From Epithemia pelagica (taxonomy: Eukaryota > Bacillariophyta > Bacillariophyceae > Surirellales > Surirellaceae), in assembly GCA_946965045.2 (NCBI GenBank), contig OX337242.1, forward strand, positions 992,001 to 1,056,000: a DNA stretch of 64,000 bases, given 5' to 3'. This document shows, in pieces, positions 10,307 through 20,142 of this stretch (within the stretch, counting starts at the first letter, position 1; every line of letters begins with the position of its first letter). The position numbers and the translations under genes were made by a program. The notes below the pieces were generated by a model. The model was given only the letters and a program-made list of their open reading frames with translations. It had not been told where the DNA came from and did not search any database.

Positions 10307-12013
10307 ATGGATGAGCGTCCATCATCCCCACCACGCATTCAATCATGTGGAGAGAGGGAATCAAACATATATGCGACATTCCCGCAAAGAGAGCAGATCG
10401 GGGATCCCAGCTTTCACGTACCTGTCATGTCAGAGAAGGATCTTCGCTGGAAAGCGGCCATTGACCCAATTACCGGCAAAACCTACTACTACGATACCTT
10501 TACCAGGGAAACACAATGGGATAAGGTAAGTCACTTGTCTTTCATTTCTCTTCCTTGTTTCATTGTTTCACTCATGATCAAGAGTGTTTTCGCTTCGCAG
10601 CCAACGGAGATGAAGAATTGGGAACGCCACCTCAAACGTGAGAAACGAAAAAGGGATCGAGCTTTTTTCAGAGATATGGAAAACAACATACTTTCAAGCC
10701 TTGCTCGAAATCAGCTGATTCCAGGGATACCGGTGGCAAACAAACAAACACCGAACTCAGTCGTTGAGACTCCCGTAAAAGACCACACCTCCTCCACATC
10801 TTCGAAATATAAACACTCTGTTAGAACTATTTCTGGATTGGATGAAAGAGTTTTGGCCAGCCTAAGCAACAAAACTGAGGATATTCCTACACGTGACACA
10901 GCGGACATGGCGAGGCGCCCACACGTCGCAAGAAATAGAGCGCACACAAAAGGAAACGATCAGTCTCTGGAGGGACGACCTCCCTTGCATCGTCGACGGT
11001 CTGATGTACTGATTGATTGTGAACAGTCTTCTGATGAGACTAGATGCTCCCCAGATCGCTCAGCAGTTGATACTGCATCGAACAGAGAAAATGTTAAAGA
11101 CGAAGCTAGAGTCCCACCTCCCACATGTAGCAACGAGCCGAATGGACCAATGAGTGCACACTTGAGGAGGAACACAGGGGGCACCATCTTTATGAGATCT
11201 ACGATGATCAACCCAGACGTAAAGGCAACTATCAAGTGCGTCTGTGGTGTCTATCGTGCCCACATTGTACAGGGGAGTGAACGAATCCAAAGCCGAACGC
11301 CTCGTTCACCACACTCTACCCACGTTCATCTCGATGTCTTTCGGGACGACCACGAACGTTCAAGACGACTGCGGAACACAATTCCCATGCCATCTACAGA
11401 AGAAATCGCCACGTTCTACTACGAATACTTCAAGCGGAGTCAAATGGAGCATGATACAATCATCATGTCCCTCATATACGTGGAACGTCTGATCAAAGAG
11501 ACCAACGGCGCTTTATCTCCAACATCTGCTAACTGGCGCTCCCTTTTATTCAGCTCCATGATAATGGCGAGCAAAGTATGGGACGACCTATCCATGTGGA
11601 ATATCGACTTTTCCAATGTCTCGGTTGCAACTGGGATTGCCCCATTCAGTCTGCAGCGGATCAACGAGCTTGAACTTAGTGTTCTCAAGCTACTACGATT
11701 TGATGTCCGAGTTGCAGCTTCTGAGTATGCGAAATACTATTTCTTGATCCGAAATGTACTTATACGCAGCGGTCTTCTCGAAGATGCAGCAGCTCCGTTG
11801 AGCAAAGAAGAGGCGAAAATATTTGAGCACCGAACTAGTCGCTATCAAAACTCTTGGTTAAGCAACAAAACACCGAAAGGAGAACGCAGAACTCGCAGTT
11901 TCGACTGGGAATGGTTTAATGCTAATGCTGCTTCTCGTGACGTTCATCATGGCCCGGTTCTCAAAGATAAGGTCTGTTTGGAGCAGCTTATCTCACTTGA
12001 TAGCCAACCATGA
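10307..12013 (+). CDS. WW-domain plus PHO80-like cyclin fusion protein
   Basis: Predicted exons are 10307-10525 and 10601-12013. The 75-bp intron (GTAAGT...TTCGCAG) keeps the frame, so an unspliced reading would also be open, but removing it restores a proper WW domain. Starting at MDERPSSPP the product is 543 aa; an in-frame ATG at 10193 would add 38. The WW domain (about residues 47-77) reads LRWKAAIDPITGKTYYYDTF...TQWDK, then P from exon 2. A basic, disordered middle follows. The C-terminal part is a cyclin box (EIATFYYEYFKRSQ...LIYVERLI...SSMIMASKVWDDLSMWNIDF) of the PHO80/cyclin-Y/P-type group, which partners Pho85/CDK5-like kinases. The WW module should bind Pro-rich or phospho-Ser/Thr-Pro ligands. 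That it targets the kinase is inference. Confidence 0.75.
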   Translation: MDERPSSPPRIQSCGERESNIYATFPQREQIGDPSFHVPVMSEKDLRWKAAIDPITGKTYYYDTFTRETQWDKVSHLSFISLPCFIVSLMIKSVFASQPTEMKNWERHLKREKRKRDRAFFRDMENNILSSLARNQLIPGIPVANKQTPNSVVETPVKDHTSSTSSKYKHSVRTISGLDERVLASLSNKTEDIPTRDTADMARRPHVARNRAHTKGNDQSLEGRPPLHRRRSDVLIDCEQSSDETRCSPDRSAVDTASNRENVKDEARVPPPTCSNEPNGPMSAHLRRNTGGTIFMRSTMINPDVKATIKCVCGVYRAHIVQGSERIQSRTPRSPHSTHVHLDVFRDDHERSRRLRNTIPMPSTEEIATFYYEYFKRSQMEHDTIIMSLIYVERLIKETNGALSPTSANWRSLLFSSMIMASKVWDDLSMWNIDFSNVSVATGIAPFSLQRINELELSVLKLLRFDVRVAASEYAKYYFLIRNVLIRSGLLEDAAAPLSKEEAKIFEHRTSRYQNSWLSNKTPKGERRTRSFDWEWFNANAASRDVHHGPVLKDKVCLEQLISLDSQP

Positions 12014-12366
12014 AGCGTTTTGCTGACAAGATCTTTTCGTGTGCTACTAGTGACTAGCACATTGCTAGTTGCCTTCCTGTAAGCTTGTCCACTTTAAACA
12101 CAATTTTGCTTTGTGTTTTATGCTTATAATCTGGGACTTTTCGAAGTGAAATATACTTGGAGTAGAACTGGAAAGATTAAATTGTTGAATACTAGCTACC
12201 ACAAACTGCCGATAAGTGTTCCGACTGTCGATATAGGTAGGTTGGATGGCGGACTTACTCATAGAGGGTAATGTCAATCTATTGGGAATTGGGATAGATG
12301 TTGCGAGTTGAAATAGGATAAAAAAGATTATTATTGCAGGTTTATTCAAGTGTGCTCAGCGTACAA
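12014..12366. other. intergenic between convergent genes
   Basis: AT-rich 3' flank shared by the WW-cyclin gene and the prolyl-hydroxylase gene. No gene or repeat was seen. Confidence 0.5.
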
Positions 12367-14061
12367 TCAGTCAAGTCGGAATGGATCGTGTATCCAGAGG
12401 TTAACAAAATACTTTTCTCCCTCAATGACGGGCATCGCTGCGTGTTGTGTCAAGTCATCCAAGTTGCCGTCGGGGTTCACCATATAGAATATCACAGCCT
12501 TTCCTTTCTCCGGTTTTACATTGATGGCCTCACCAGTTTCAGCGTTGCGCCACCTGGGAAATGATGTTTCTCCGCCTGAAGGAACGTCGTTCAGGTACAT
12601 GCACAAGTTAATGGAACGGCTGGGACTGTCTGGGTGGTTGTCGCGAGGGAAACCAAAATCGTGATGTGCCGTGTACTCTTGGCCAACATCGTAATGTACT
12701 GTTTGTAGATCCTCGTTGATGGGAGCCTTGGTGGGAAAGTCTGGTAATTCGGATTCCTCTCGCCGACGAAGTAACGCTTCATCAAGGCGAAGAACATCAG
12801 CCGCTCGTTGGTATACCGTGTTGAGCACCATATTTCGATGTCGTGGAATCCAGGTGCTACGACTGGTCCGTGTGTTTGAGATATGGCCTGTCCCGGATTC
12901 TCCCGTGCTGGAGCGAGACATTGATTGCTTCTTGACCAGGTTAAGGATGTGATCCACTTCAACTTCCGAAAGGAAATCCTTGATTTCAAAGGCCCGAGGA
13001 GCACAAGACACGGCCTTGATAGTCAAGTTCAAAGTTCCAGAGTCTCGATAATCGGCCAGTGGCATTGGTTCAGAATAGTTTCTCCGCATTTCGTCGATTG
13101 AGAGAGTGTGCTCTGTGATCTCCGCTCCAGGATCTGTGTGAAATTGAGTTTCTCGGGTGACAACTTGATGTTCTTGTCCAAAGAAATCAGCTCTCCACAT
13201 CTTGTGACGTGGTTTGTTTCGGGGGTACATGGAAAGCCATTCCGAACCACCCGTGAAGTTCTTGTACAAGGCCGCAAACGCAAAATTGAACTTGTGGGCT
13301 CGATACTTTTCTCTGGCATCGATCGGCAAATCATCCAAATCACGGGCATCAGTGCCTTCGGGGGGAACACAGCGAGCTGGATCAAAGGTCTCGTCGTCGT
13401 TGGGAAGAGTGTAGGGATCATAAAAGTATACGGATGTTCCTTTTCGCACGACAAAAGTACAAATCGGATTGTCCGGTCGTTTGGGATGGACAAAGACAAA
13501 TTTATGTCCCGGATGAGTGGCAGTGCCCCCCGAAGACCAGGCTGGAATAACGGAACTGATGGGGGAGTTTCCCTGTGGACCGACCCAGTACAGGGCGACA
13601 GGTTCTGGACTCAAGTTTACAAACTTTCCTGCTTGTCCTTGAAACAAGGGCTTTGCTTCAGTCATGGTGCCTGGTTCTTTGCCATAAAAAGTTGCAATAT
13701 CCGCGCGGACATATGCTTCAAAGTCTATTCCAGGCATCATCTTGAGCATTGGGTCCTTGTCGTCTTCTTGACTTACAATGGTTTCGGACAAGGTTAAGTT
13801 GGCTTGAAAGTTGGCTTGGTCCTGGAAGTCATTCAGAGTAGCTCCCTCATATTCAATGGTCTGGTGCTCTAACTTGCACTCCTCGTTGTCGTTGGTGTCG
13901 CACGTGGTCAGCAAGTCTTCGGCGGCCTCTGGGACGTGATGAGAGATGGAAGTCTGAGCATCGAATCCATTGACATGATGGATGGGAAGACAGAACTGAA
14001 CAAATATGATGTTGCACAGCGTTGCCACTAGCGGCAAAAGGAGATAGGAATTAGCTGTCAT
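12367..14061 (-). CDS. secretory prolyl 4-hydroxylase (2OG-Fe(II) oxygenase) with a VHL-like beta domain
   Basis: Single exon, 564 aa from MTANSYLLL. The start was chosen because a signal peptide or anchor follows at once (LLLPLVATLCNIIFVQFCL); an upstream ATG at 14133 would bury it. At about residues 145-200 the segment KFVNLSPEPVALYWVGPQG ... THPGHKFVFV resembles the beta domain of the von Hippel-Lindau protein. The C-terminal 210 residues form a P4H-alpha-type double-stranded beta-helix. Its HxD iron ligands lie in YTAHHDFGF, the distal His in LTQHAAMPV and the 2OG-binding Lys in EGEKYFVNLWIHDP; GGETSFPRW is also typical. The expected reaction is 4-hydroxylation of peptidyl proline in the ER or Golgi, using Fe(II), O2 and 2-oxoglutarate. 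Substrates are unknown. The VHL-like call is by eye and less certain than the oxygenase. Confidence 0.8.
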   Translation of the reverse strand: MTANSYLLLPLVATLCNIIFVQFCLPIHHVNGFDAQTSISHHVPEAAEDLLTTCDTNDNEECKLEHQTIEYEGATLNDFQDQANFQANLTLSETIVSQEDDKDPMLKMMPGIDFEAYVRADIATFYGKEPGTMTEAKPLFQGQAGKFVNLSPEPVALYWVGPQGNSPISSVIPAWSSGGTATHPGHKFVFVHPKRPDNPICTFVVRKGTSVYFYDPYTLPNDDETFDPARCVPPEGTDARDLDDLPIDAREKYRAHKFNFAFAALYKNFTGGSEWLSMYPRNKPRHKMWRADFFGQEHQVVTRETQFHTDPGAEITEHTLSIDEMRRNYSEPMPLADYRDSGTLNLTIKAVSCAPRAFEIKDFLSEVEVDHILNLVKKQSMSRSSTGESGTGHISNTRTSRSTWIPRHRNMVLNTVYQRAADVLRLDEALLRRREESELPDFPTKAPINEDLQTVHYDVGQEYTAHHDFGFPRDNHPDSPSRSINLCMYLNDVPSGGETSFPRWRNAETGEAINVKPEKGKAVIFYMVNPDGNLDDLTQHAAMPVIEGEKYFVNLWIHDPFRLD

Positions 14062-14648
14062 ATTGTACTTGGATGGTAATGGTAATGAATTTATGATTCG
14101 AAAAGTGGGAAGTGAGAGCTGGGCGTGTTGCAAGAACCGAACCAGTCACTGGAAAGACTCGGGTCTTTACGAGTACGACCCGAACAACTAGACGGATCTT
14201 GTTGCTTCTTCTTCCTTTGTAGAGGGTTGATCATTGATCATTGCTAACGGTGGATTGGATGTTGCCTCGATTCGGATCATGGTTCCTCGTTTGGACATCA
14301 GTTCGGGTTTTGCCTCGCTCAAGAGTTCGGATTGGGGTATCTTTCGAGCCGGGCGGATTGGGGGCATAGTTGTAATCATTCCCGTATGGGTACACTCTGC
14401 TTCTGGTTTCTGCTTGGGCGTGATCGTTCATTCGGTTTCAAAATGACCGTTGATCGTTGATCCGAACTCAAATAATATCCCAACCAACAACTAACACGAA
14501 CATCTTCTTTGGGGGTCGAATCCTGCGAAGACTCATTTCTCAGGGCCCCCGTAATCATCACCCCCACTGACTGACAGACAGCTGACAGACGGACGGCCTC
14601 CATCCATTCCCACTTTTCGATTTTCGAGATCGGAAAACCAGGGAGACC
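14062..14648. promoter_or_regulatory. divergent intergenic region (P4H - and C1D-like +)
   Basis: The genes on either side point away from each other, so this stretch must hold both promoters. No TATA box or known element was identified with confidence. Short frames here show no family. Confidence 0.4.
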
Positions 14649-15062
14649 ATGGCGTCCCAGAAATCGCTCGATGCCTTGGCCATGACCGACAAAGCGTTGA
14701 AAGAAATCGATTTGAGATTGAGACCTTTTCTACGAATGTTGTCGCCAAGCAGTGGAATTGACGATCCTAATCGCCTTGCAGTGGCTCGCACGGCGGTGGC
14801 CTTGTCGTTGGGCACCTTGCGATACATGGGAAATCGATTGCGTGGCTCGGCACAAGGGAAGGATCCCAAAGACCCACTGCGCTTGGAGCTGAATCGTATG
14901 CGTCAGATTCTGGTGCAAGTCCAAAAGAAGCAACAGCAGCCATCTCCAACAGCCGGCCTCAAACGTAAAAAACCCGATGATGCTTCGGCGAGCTCAGAGA
15001 AAGACGCTCCTGAAAATGTCAAAAACAAACCTGCTTCTAAAACCAAACGGTACAAATCTTAA
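14649..15062 (+). CDS. C1D/Rrp47-like nuclear exosome cofactor (Sas10/C1D family)
   Basis: Single exon, 137 aa. The N-terminal 90 residues are helical and follow the Sas10/Utp3/C1D pattern: an initial helix (ALKEIDLRLRPFLRML), a second long helix (RTAVALSLGTLRYMGNRL), then a DPLRLELNRMRQ motif close to the 'HPVKQELERIR' motif of C1D. The last 40 residues are Lys-rich and disordered, as in C1D and yeast Rrp47/Lrp1, where this tail binds RNA. Rrp47 supports the exosome nuclease Rrp6 in trimming rRNA and snoRNA 3' ends. The start is in a good context (gaccATGg). The family call rests on one motif plus size, so Utp3/Sas10 relatives cannot be excluded. Confidence 0.65.
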   Translation: MASQKSLDALAMTDKALKEIDLRLRPFLRMLSPSSGIDDPNRLAVARTAVALSLGTLRYMGNRLRGSAQGKDPKDPLRLELNRMRQILVQVQKKQQQPSPTAGLKRKKPDDASASSEKDAPENVKNKPASKTKRYKS

Positions 15063-15438
15063 TCCGTTAATATCCAATCTCTTGAGATGTTGGTAAACTG
15101 TCGTCTCGTTATCTTGTTTGAAGAGTCCCGAAAATGTGATCAGGTTCAATTTGTGGAGGTGTTGAACTCTGAATGTTGCGGCTTTGATGCTGCGCCCAGT
15201 TTCCTTCCATGGAAGAATCTGTCTGAAACTCGTTTTCTATTTGACAAAAAAGATGAATCGATAGATGAGAACCTTGGGTTCAGCATTTCATTTCTAAGAT
15301 GTCACAATTCGGAAAGAGAAACTCAATCGTGGTGGTTATCAAGACCTACACAACGACATGTAAGTCTCTTGACGAAGCAAAGCAAAACCAGAGGAACTCT
15401 ATTTTGTATTAAAAAATAAAATAATGATACCTAAGACT
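15063..15438. other. intergenic between convergent genes
   Basis: 3' flank of the C1D-like gene and of the Myb gene. An AT-rich stretch near 15405-15425 could serve as a polyadenylation region for either strand. No gene was recognised; a forward frame at 15087-15419 lacks any family pattern. Confidence 0.45.
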
Positions 15439-16494
15439 TTAAACAAACGATGACCGTGCATCCGGCAAACCAACCGCCTCTACAGTTTCGTCAGCGATTT
15501 TTGCCGAATATGCTTCGTCAAATTCACCTTCGTCCGTTGTACCTGCTGGTCGTATTGGACGGGCTCGCCGTTTGGCCATTCCTTGTTCATCTCCAGCATC
15601 ATGAGCCTTCCGTTTCCCACCACTTTCATAGTCGTCGTCTTCCGCCACGACGCCGCTGAGCTTTTGCCATTTCTTGAAGCAACTTAAACGGCTTCGTTTG
15701 CCCATGCGTTTACTTATTTTCGACCATGGAATTTGAATCCCCTTTTCTTCCACAATCCTTCCCACTTCTTTCATATCGGTATGAACACCTATTCCCACTT
15801 GTTCTCTTATTAAGAGTTTGAGCATTTCTGTTTCGTGTTCCTTCCATCGACCCTTGACATACTCATCCGACATTTCACGATACTTGTCCCGACATGAATC
15901 CGCACTGCGGTTGAGCTTCCCTTGAATGGTAGACCATTTCTTTCCCAGACGCGCCACAAGCTCAACCAAGGTATTGCATTCCGCTTCGCTCCAACAACCA
16001 CGCTTGAAAGGGTGCATGCGACGAATGCCGTGACGGTACACAGACTGCACGCTGCGATGAGGAAGACGCTTAGCGATTTCCATCCAAGCGCCTTTCAACT
16101 CAGCCTTGTGATCACACTCCGAGCATAGGCGAGCAGTGGAGATCTGTTTGGCGGCACAAAACTCCTCCACACTTTTGCGAACAAGATCCGACTCTTCTTT
16201 AGAAAATTTACCCGATTGTTTGACAACAGGAACTCCAAATCCGTTCTTATTCCATTTATTGAATTCCTTTTCATCCTCAACTCCTGGTACATCAACTGCA
16301 TCTATCACACCAGCAGCATCCTCCACCACTGGTGTTGCTACGTGTGGTAACACATTAGCTGCATTATCTGAAGCTGCAGCAGCGGCTGCTGCAGCCGCCG
16401 CTGTCAAAGAGGCATCTGTGAATGCAACATCGTCTTCTCCGCCTTGCGCAATTACATTTCCCGCTTCCGGCGATGGCAAATCTTGGGCACTCAT
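15439..16494 (-). CDS. REB1/TTF1-like Myb-domain DNA-binding protein
   Basis: Single exon, 351 aa. After an Ala-rich N-terminus there are Myb/SANT-type units: KFSKEESDLVRKSVEEFCA, then RGCWSEAECNTLVELVARLGKKWSTI, and a third, GRWKEHETEMLKLLIREQ, with a long insert before WSKISKRMGKRSRLSCFKKW. Spaced tryptophans and an insert between helices in the last unit are typical of the REB1/TTF1/DMP1 group. In yeast and animals these bind rDNA terminators and block RNA polymerase I or replication forks. A polymerase I role here is inference. The basic C-terminal end (GGKRKAHD...AKRRARPIR) is a likely nuclear localisation signal. The start at 16494 is the first ATG in frame. Confidence 0.65.
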   Translation of the reverse strand: MSAQDLPSPEAGNVIAQGGEDDVAFTDASLTAAAAAAAAAASDNAANVLPHVATPVVEDAAGVIDAVDVPGVEDEKEFNKWNKNGFGVPVVKQSGKFSKEESDLVRKSVEEFCAAKQISTARLCSECDHKAELKGAWMEIAKRLPHRSVQSVYRHGIRRMHPFKRGCWSEAECNTLVELVARLGKKWSTIQGKLNRSADSCRDKYREMSDEYVKGRWKEHETEMLKLLIREQVGIGVHTDMKEVGRIVEEKGIQIPWSKISKRMGKRSRLSCFKKWQKLSGVVAEDDDYESGGKRKAHDAGDEQGMAKRRARPIRPAGTTDEGEFDEAYSAKIADETVEAVGLPDARSSFV

Positions 16495-16916
16495 CTAGTA
16501 GCGGTCGAAGGGTCAAACGGAAACCGCCGGGTCCTCTTCTCTTGTCACTCATGGACACCCGGATTGAATTGGGTGAACGCGGACTTCGTCACTCGTTACT
16601 CGTTGCTCGTTGCAGCTGCTTGCGGTGCACGGTCGGCGGAAGGGAGCCCTGAAAAGTGCCTGTGGGAATGTGGTCAGTGCCTAAGGTTTTTCTTCGACGT
16701 ACAGACGACTCCTGACGAGAACGAGAGTCGCGGAAGGCAAAAGTGACAAGAAGCAATAAGATCCGTTGGTTTCCAATCTTTCCGATGTCCAAAGGAAAAA
16801 GGTGGTCATACCTCACACCCCTGTCTGTTTGCTTTGTGCGTGCATCAAGTAAGCCGTGATATCATCGATAAGTCTTTGATCTTCGATTCTGCATCCATCG
16901 CGACGACGAAAGCATC
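16495..16916. promoter_or_regulatory. divergent intergenic region (Myb - and SPP +)
   Basis: Separates two divergently oriented genes, so both promoters should lie here. Short frames overlap it without recognisable products. No motif was identified with confidence. Confidence 0.4.
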
Positions 16917-18277
16917 ATGGGATCTTCGATGACCAACTATCCGTTCCTGATTGGTCACGCAGCGATTCTCGGTATCTGGGGACTATCTCAGTATGTTTAC
17001 ATTCCTTATCCGGTGCACCTTCTGAGTTTGGTGACAGCCATTCTCTATGTCAGTTGCCACCAGTCTCTTACGTTGGCGCCTCATGTGCATGAAACACTTG
17101 TCAAGCATGCTTCTTCGCCTGCTGCAATTGAACCTCGTGAAACATTACGAAAAGAAGATGCCTATCAATTTCCTATTGTTGGCAGCTGTGCCTTGTTTGG
17201 TCTGTACCTGGCATTCAAGTACCTTGACAAAGATCTGGTGAATCTGTTGATCGGTCTTTACTTTTCAGTTGCTGGTGTCATTGCAATGACAATAACCTTC
17301 ACCCCATACTTGGAGGGGATCATCATGGTCCCCAATCGCAGCTTTGGCTGGGTTTGGACTGTTCGTCACTCCCTGCCAGAATGGTTAGGCGGTCCGTCCC
17401 CTTGGGACCTTGGCGTGGAGCTGACGTTTTCCCACGTCTTGTCTCTCTTTGTCGCTCTTATTGTTATCACGCTGTACTTCACGAGCGAGAAAGCTTGGTT
17501 CCTAAACAATATACTTGCGATTAGCTTTTGTCTGCAGGGTGTACGGAATTTCAGTGTCGGAAGCTTTCAAATTGCTGCAATCCTTCTGGTTGGACTCTTC
17601 TTTTATGATATATTTTGGGTAAGTAACCTTGGTTCTCAGCACCTGCTTAGTATCTGCTGACCACATTTTGATGACTGCTCATCTTAATCAATACTTTCCC
17701 TTGTCGGTTTGCTGGGTCCCTTCTGCTTGTATTTTTGTCGTTTTGGTGATATGAAAATTTGCAGGTCTTTGGCACGGAAGTCATGGTGAAAGTGGCCACC
17801 AATCTTGACGGACCCATCAAAATCCTTCTTCCCCGCGAGTCGATCGAGAAGGATCCTGAAACAGGTCGGTTGAACCTCTCACTGTTGGGGTTGGGTGACA
17901 TTGTTATTCCTGGATTCTTTCTTGCCTTAATGCTACGTTTTGATTTCCATCTGTGGATCGGACGTCAAGCATCATCGTCACCAAAAGGAATGTTGTATGA
18001 TGCGATGGCGATCGAACACACTCCTTTCCCCAAGCCCTACTTTCACTCCACCTTGATTGGATACGTTTTGGGCCTCGGGACCACACTTTGGGTCATGTTC
18101 CAATTCAAAACAGCCCAACCCGCTCTATTGTACCTTGTTCCTGCCTGTCTGGGGACATCATTTGGATGCGCGGCGCTACGTGGTGAAGTAAAGGCCTTGC
18201 TTGAATATTCCGAAGAAGTTCCCGAGGAGCCAATGGATGAAGCCGAAATCAATGTTGAAAAGAGCAAAGATGACTGA
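16917..18277 (+). CDS. signal peptide peptidase (intramembrane aspartyl protease)
   Basis: Predicted exons are 16917-17618 and 17765-18277 (146-bp GTAAGT...TTGCAG intron), giving 404 aa. Several hydrophobic membrane segments are visible. The catalytic motifs are in order: YD in FFYDIFWVFGTEVMV, which the intron splits just after the Trp, then GLGDIVIPG, and the PAL motif in QPALLYLVPA near the C-terminus. This is the presenilin/SPP family, which cuts leftover signal peptides and tail-anchored proteins in the ER membrane. The length fits SPP (about 350-420 aa). The C-terminal tail is acidic and lacks an obvious KKXX retrieval signal. The start MGSSMTNYP follows a 'cacgac...agcatc' 5' UTR without an earlier in-frame ATG. 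Confidence 0.92.
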
Positions 18278-18548
18278 GAGCGAGGAGGTCATTGCAAGCA
18301 ATGGACTGGCCATATTGGTGAAACCTGGTCGTTGGATCATTCGTATAATACTTAGAGAGATGGGCGGGCAATATTGTGGCATAGAATGGACATAATGCGA
18401 TACACAACAGATTTCCCTTAATGTTTGTCTAGTATGATGGACCAAAATCGTGTGTCAGCTTTGCTTTGAAGTTAACATCAAAGCATGAAGCAAACGTTGC
18501 AGTAAGGCGTATATGCGTCTCGAATATTCCTCAAGGCATAGATGAGAG

Positions 18549-19293
18549 TTAGGAGCTGTCGGAAGTCTCGTCGTCAATACCGCTTCCCGGCAGCAATTGA
18601 CGAATGTTTTCGGGCACAGGAATCCGGCGTTGTGCCGAGGTCAGTAAAAGATATCGTGATCCCATCTTTCGAAGTTGAGTTTCCGTGTGTTGCATATTGT
18701 TAGTTTTGATATCTCGAAACATGGATCCGTAATCGTCGCCCCATTTGGTCATGCATCTGGCAATATACGCTTCGTCGTCTTTCGACAAAGGAAACAAACT
18801 TTTATGGCTTGGTTTGTCCGATTCTGGAATATCAAAGAGTTCCACCACTGTCTCCTTGGTTTGTTGGATGGGTGTCGAACTTTGGTGAGATTTATGTATA
18901 TCATTCGGCAGGGCCAACAAACCCATACTCGCCAAGTTTGCCGAGGGAGACTTGGTCGTGTCCCAATGCTTTCTTACTCGCTTATCCCCAAACTTTGGGT
19001 TAGGATTCCATCTCGTCCAAGTACGAGTCTGCATATGAGAGCATCAGTCGGATCAGCACGACGCGAAGATAAGGAGATTTGATGAGATGTTACAAAGCAA
19101 CAGACGTTATTAACCGTACTCGGACTTGGCTTCCGCAGACTTCAAACTAACAGCAAAGAGACTTGACTACGAAGAAACCTGTTGTTCGACCAGTGAGCGG
19201 CTGGCCGCAAAGTGCCCATGCTTGACTCACCTTGAGCTTGACTTTTCCTATCCTTCCAGCGCGTCGTTTTCTGTCTCTTCCGTGGCGAACCAT
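18549..19293 (-). CDS. NOP16: Nop16-like ribosome biogenesis protein
   Basis: Predicted exons (complement) are 19231-19293 and 18549-19028, with a 202-bp intron in phase 0 (GTGAGT...ATGCAG), giving 180 aa. Exon 1 is only 21 codons. It supplies the basic Nop16 N-terminus (MVRHGRDRKRRAGRIGKVKL), which the long frame of exon 2 lacks. Exon 2 starts TRTWTRWNPNPKFGDKRVRK and ends with the Nop16 signature DDEAYIARCMTKWGDDYGSMFRDIKTN followed by QHTETQLRKM. Nop16 is a nucleolar factor in 60S subunit assembly. The length matches the family (about 180-230 aa). The gene converges with the SPP gene; their ends are 271 bases apart. Confidence 0.85.
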
Positions 19294-20142
19294 ACTCGCT
19301 CCGAAACTGACCGTAGGTGAATTAGAAGTTGCCTCGAACGATACAGACTCTTGTTTGCTTGTTCGTTGAGTGAACGACCGCTTGTTTCACTTCACTGCTG
19401 CGATCGCCGATCATGGGCGGTGTGGGTGTATTGTATGGTTGTGTGTGGTATGGTGGGTGGTAATTCTACATCCGCTCCGCGGAGTGGGGAGGCACGAGGA
19501 GGGGCTATTGACTCCGAGAAGGGCAATAGCTTCGAGAAGTGGACCGCCTTCTAAATCCGCGTCAGCGGATTTGGCGGTCCACGACGAGGAGCTATTGCCC
19601 GCCGAGGAGTCAATAGCCCCGACAAGTGCCCCCACGACCAGGAGGGGATGTCGCTTGCTTCTATAAACTCCGAGTCCCCCCCTAATTAACTGTCACACTT
19701 TTTTCCCAGGACTGTTTTTTTTGCTCCGCACTAGCTTTTTTAGCTCCGCACTTGCTCGCGTATGAGAGCGCGGCCGTCGTGGGCAATATAAGGCTATATT
19801 AGACGAAAATCCTACTTCCATTCCGAGGAGCTATAGTAGTGGTGGACTGAAACGTGGGCGATCTTCGAGCGTCTCAAACGCGACCTTTTTGATCCTAACG
19901 GTCTCCCCGCAAGATTTTTGCGATGACCATGATGAAAATCCTGTGAGAATGAGATGATGGCAAAGAACTTTGGTTCCCACAATACCTTCCCTCACCTTCC
20001 CTCCCCTATCTCTTATATTGTTCGGCAAGTAGTCGTTCTATTTGATCTGTGAGACTTTTGTAGAGGTTTGAAAGCAACAGCTGCAGACCCTCCTCCCCAC
20101 ACAATAAGTGATATACACATCGCAACAACGCTGTGGGCGATC
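19294..20142. other. intergenic with a long hairpin, between divergent genes
   Basis: Upstream of Nop16 (-) and of the PC-esterase-like gene (+). Holds the perfect-centred inverted repeat annotated separately. The rest shows no gene. Confidence 0.5.
19484..19635. repeat. long inverted repeat (hairpin), arms about 70-77 bp, 4-base loop
   Basis: The left arm 19484-19560 and the right arm 19565-19635 are reverse complements over most of their length. Matching blocks include gtgggg, ggggctattgactcc, gggcaatagct, tggaccgcc and aaatccgc, with small indels between them. The loop is gtca (19561-19564). Such a foldback could be a small transposon remnant, a hairpin-RNA source or a cruciform. No flanking target duplication was recognised. 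Confidence 0.85.
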
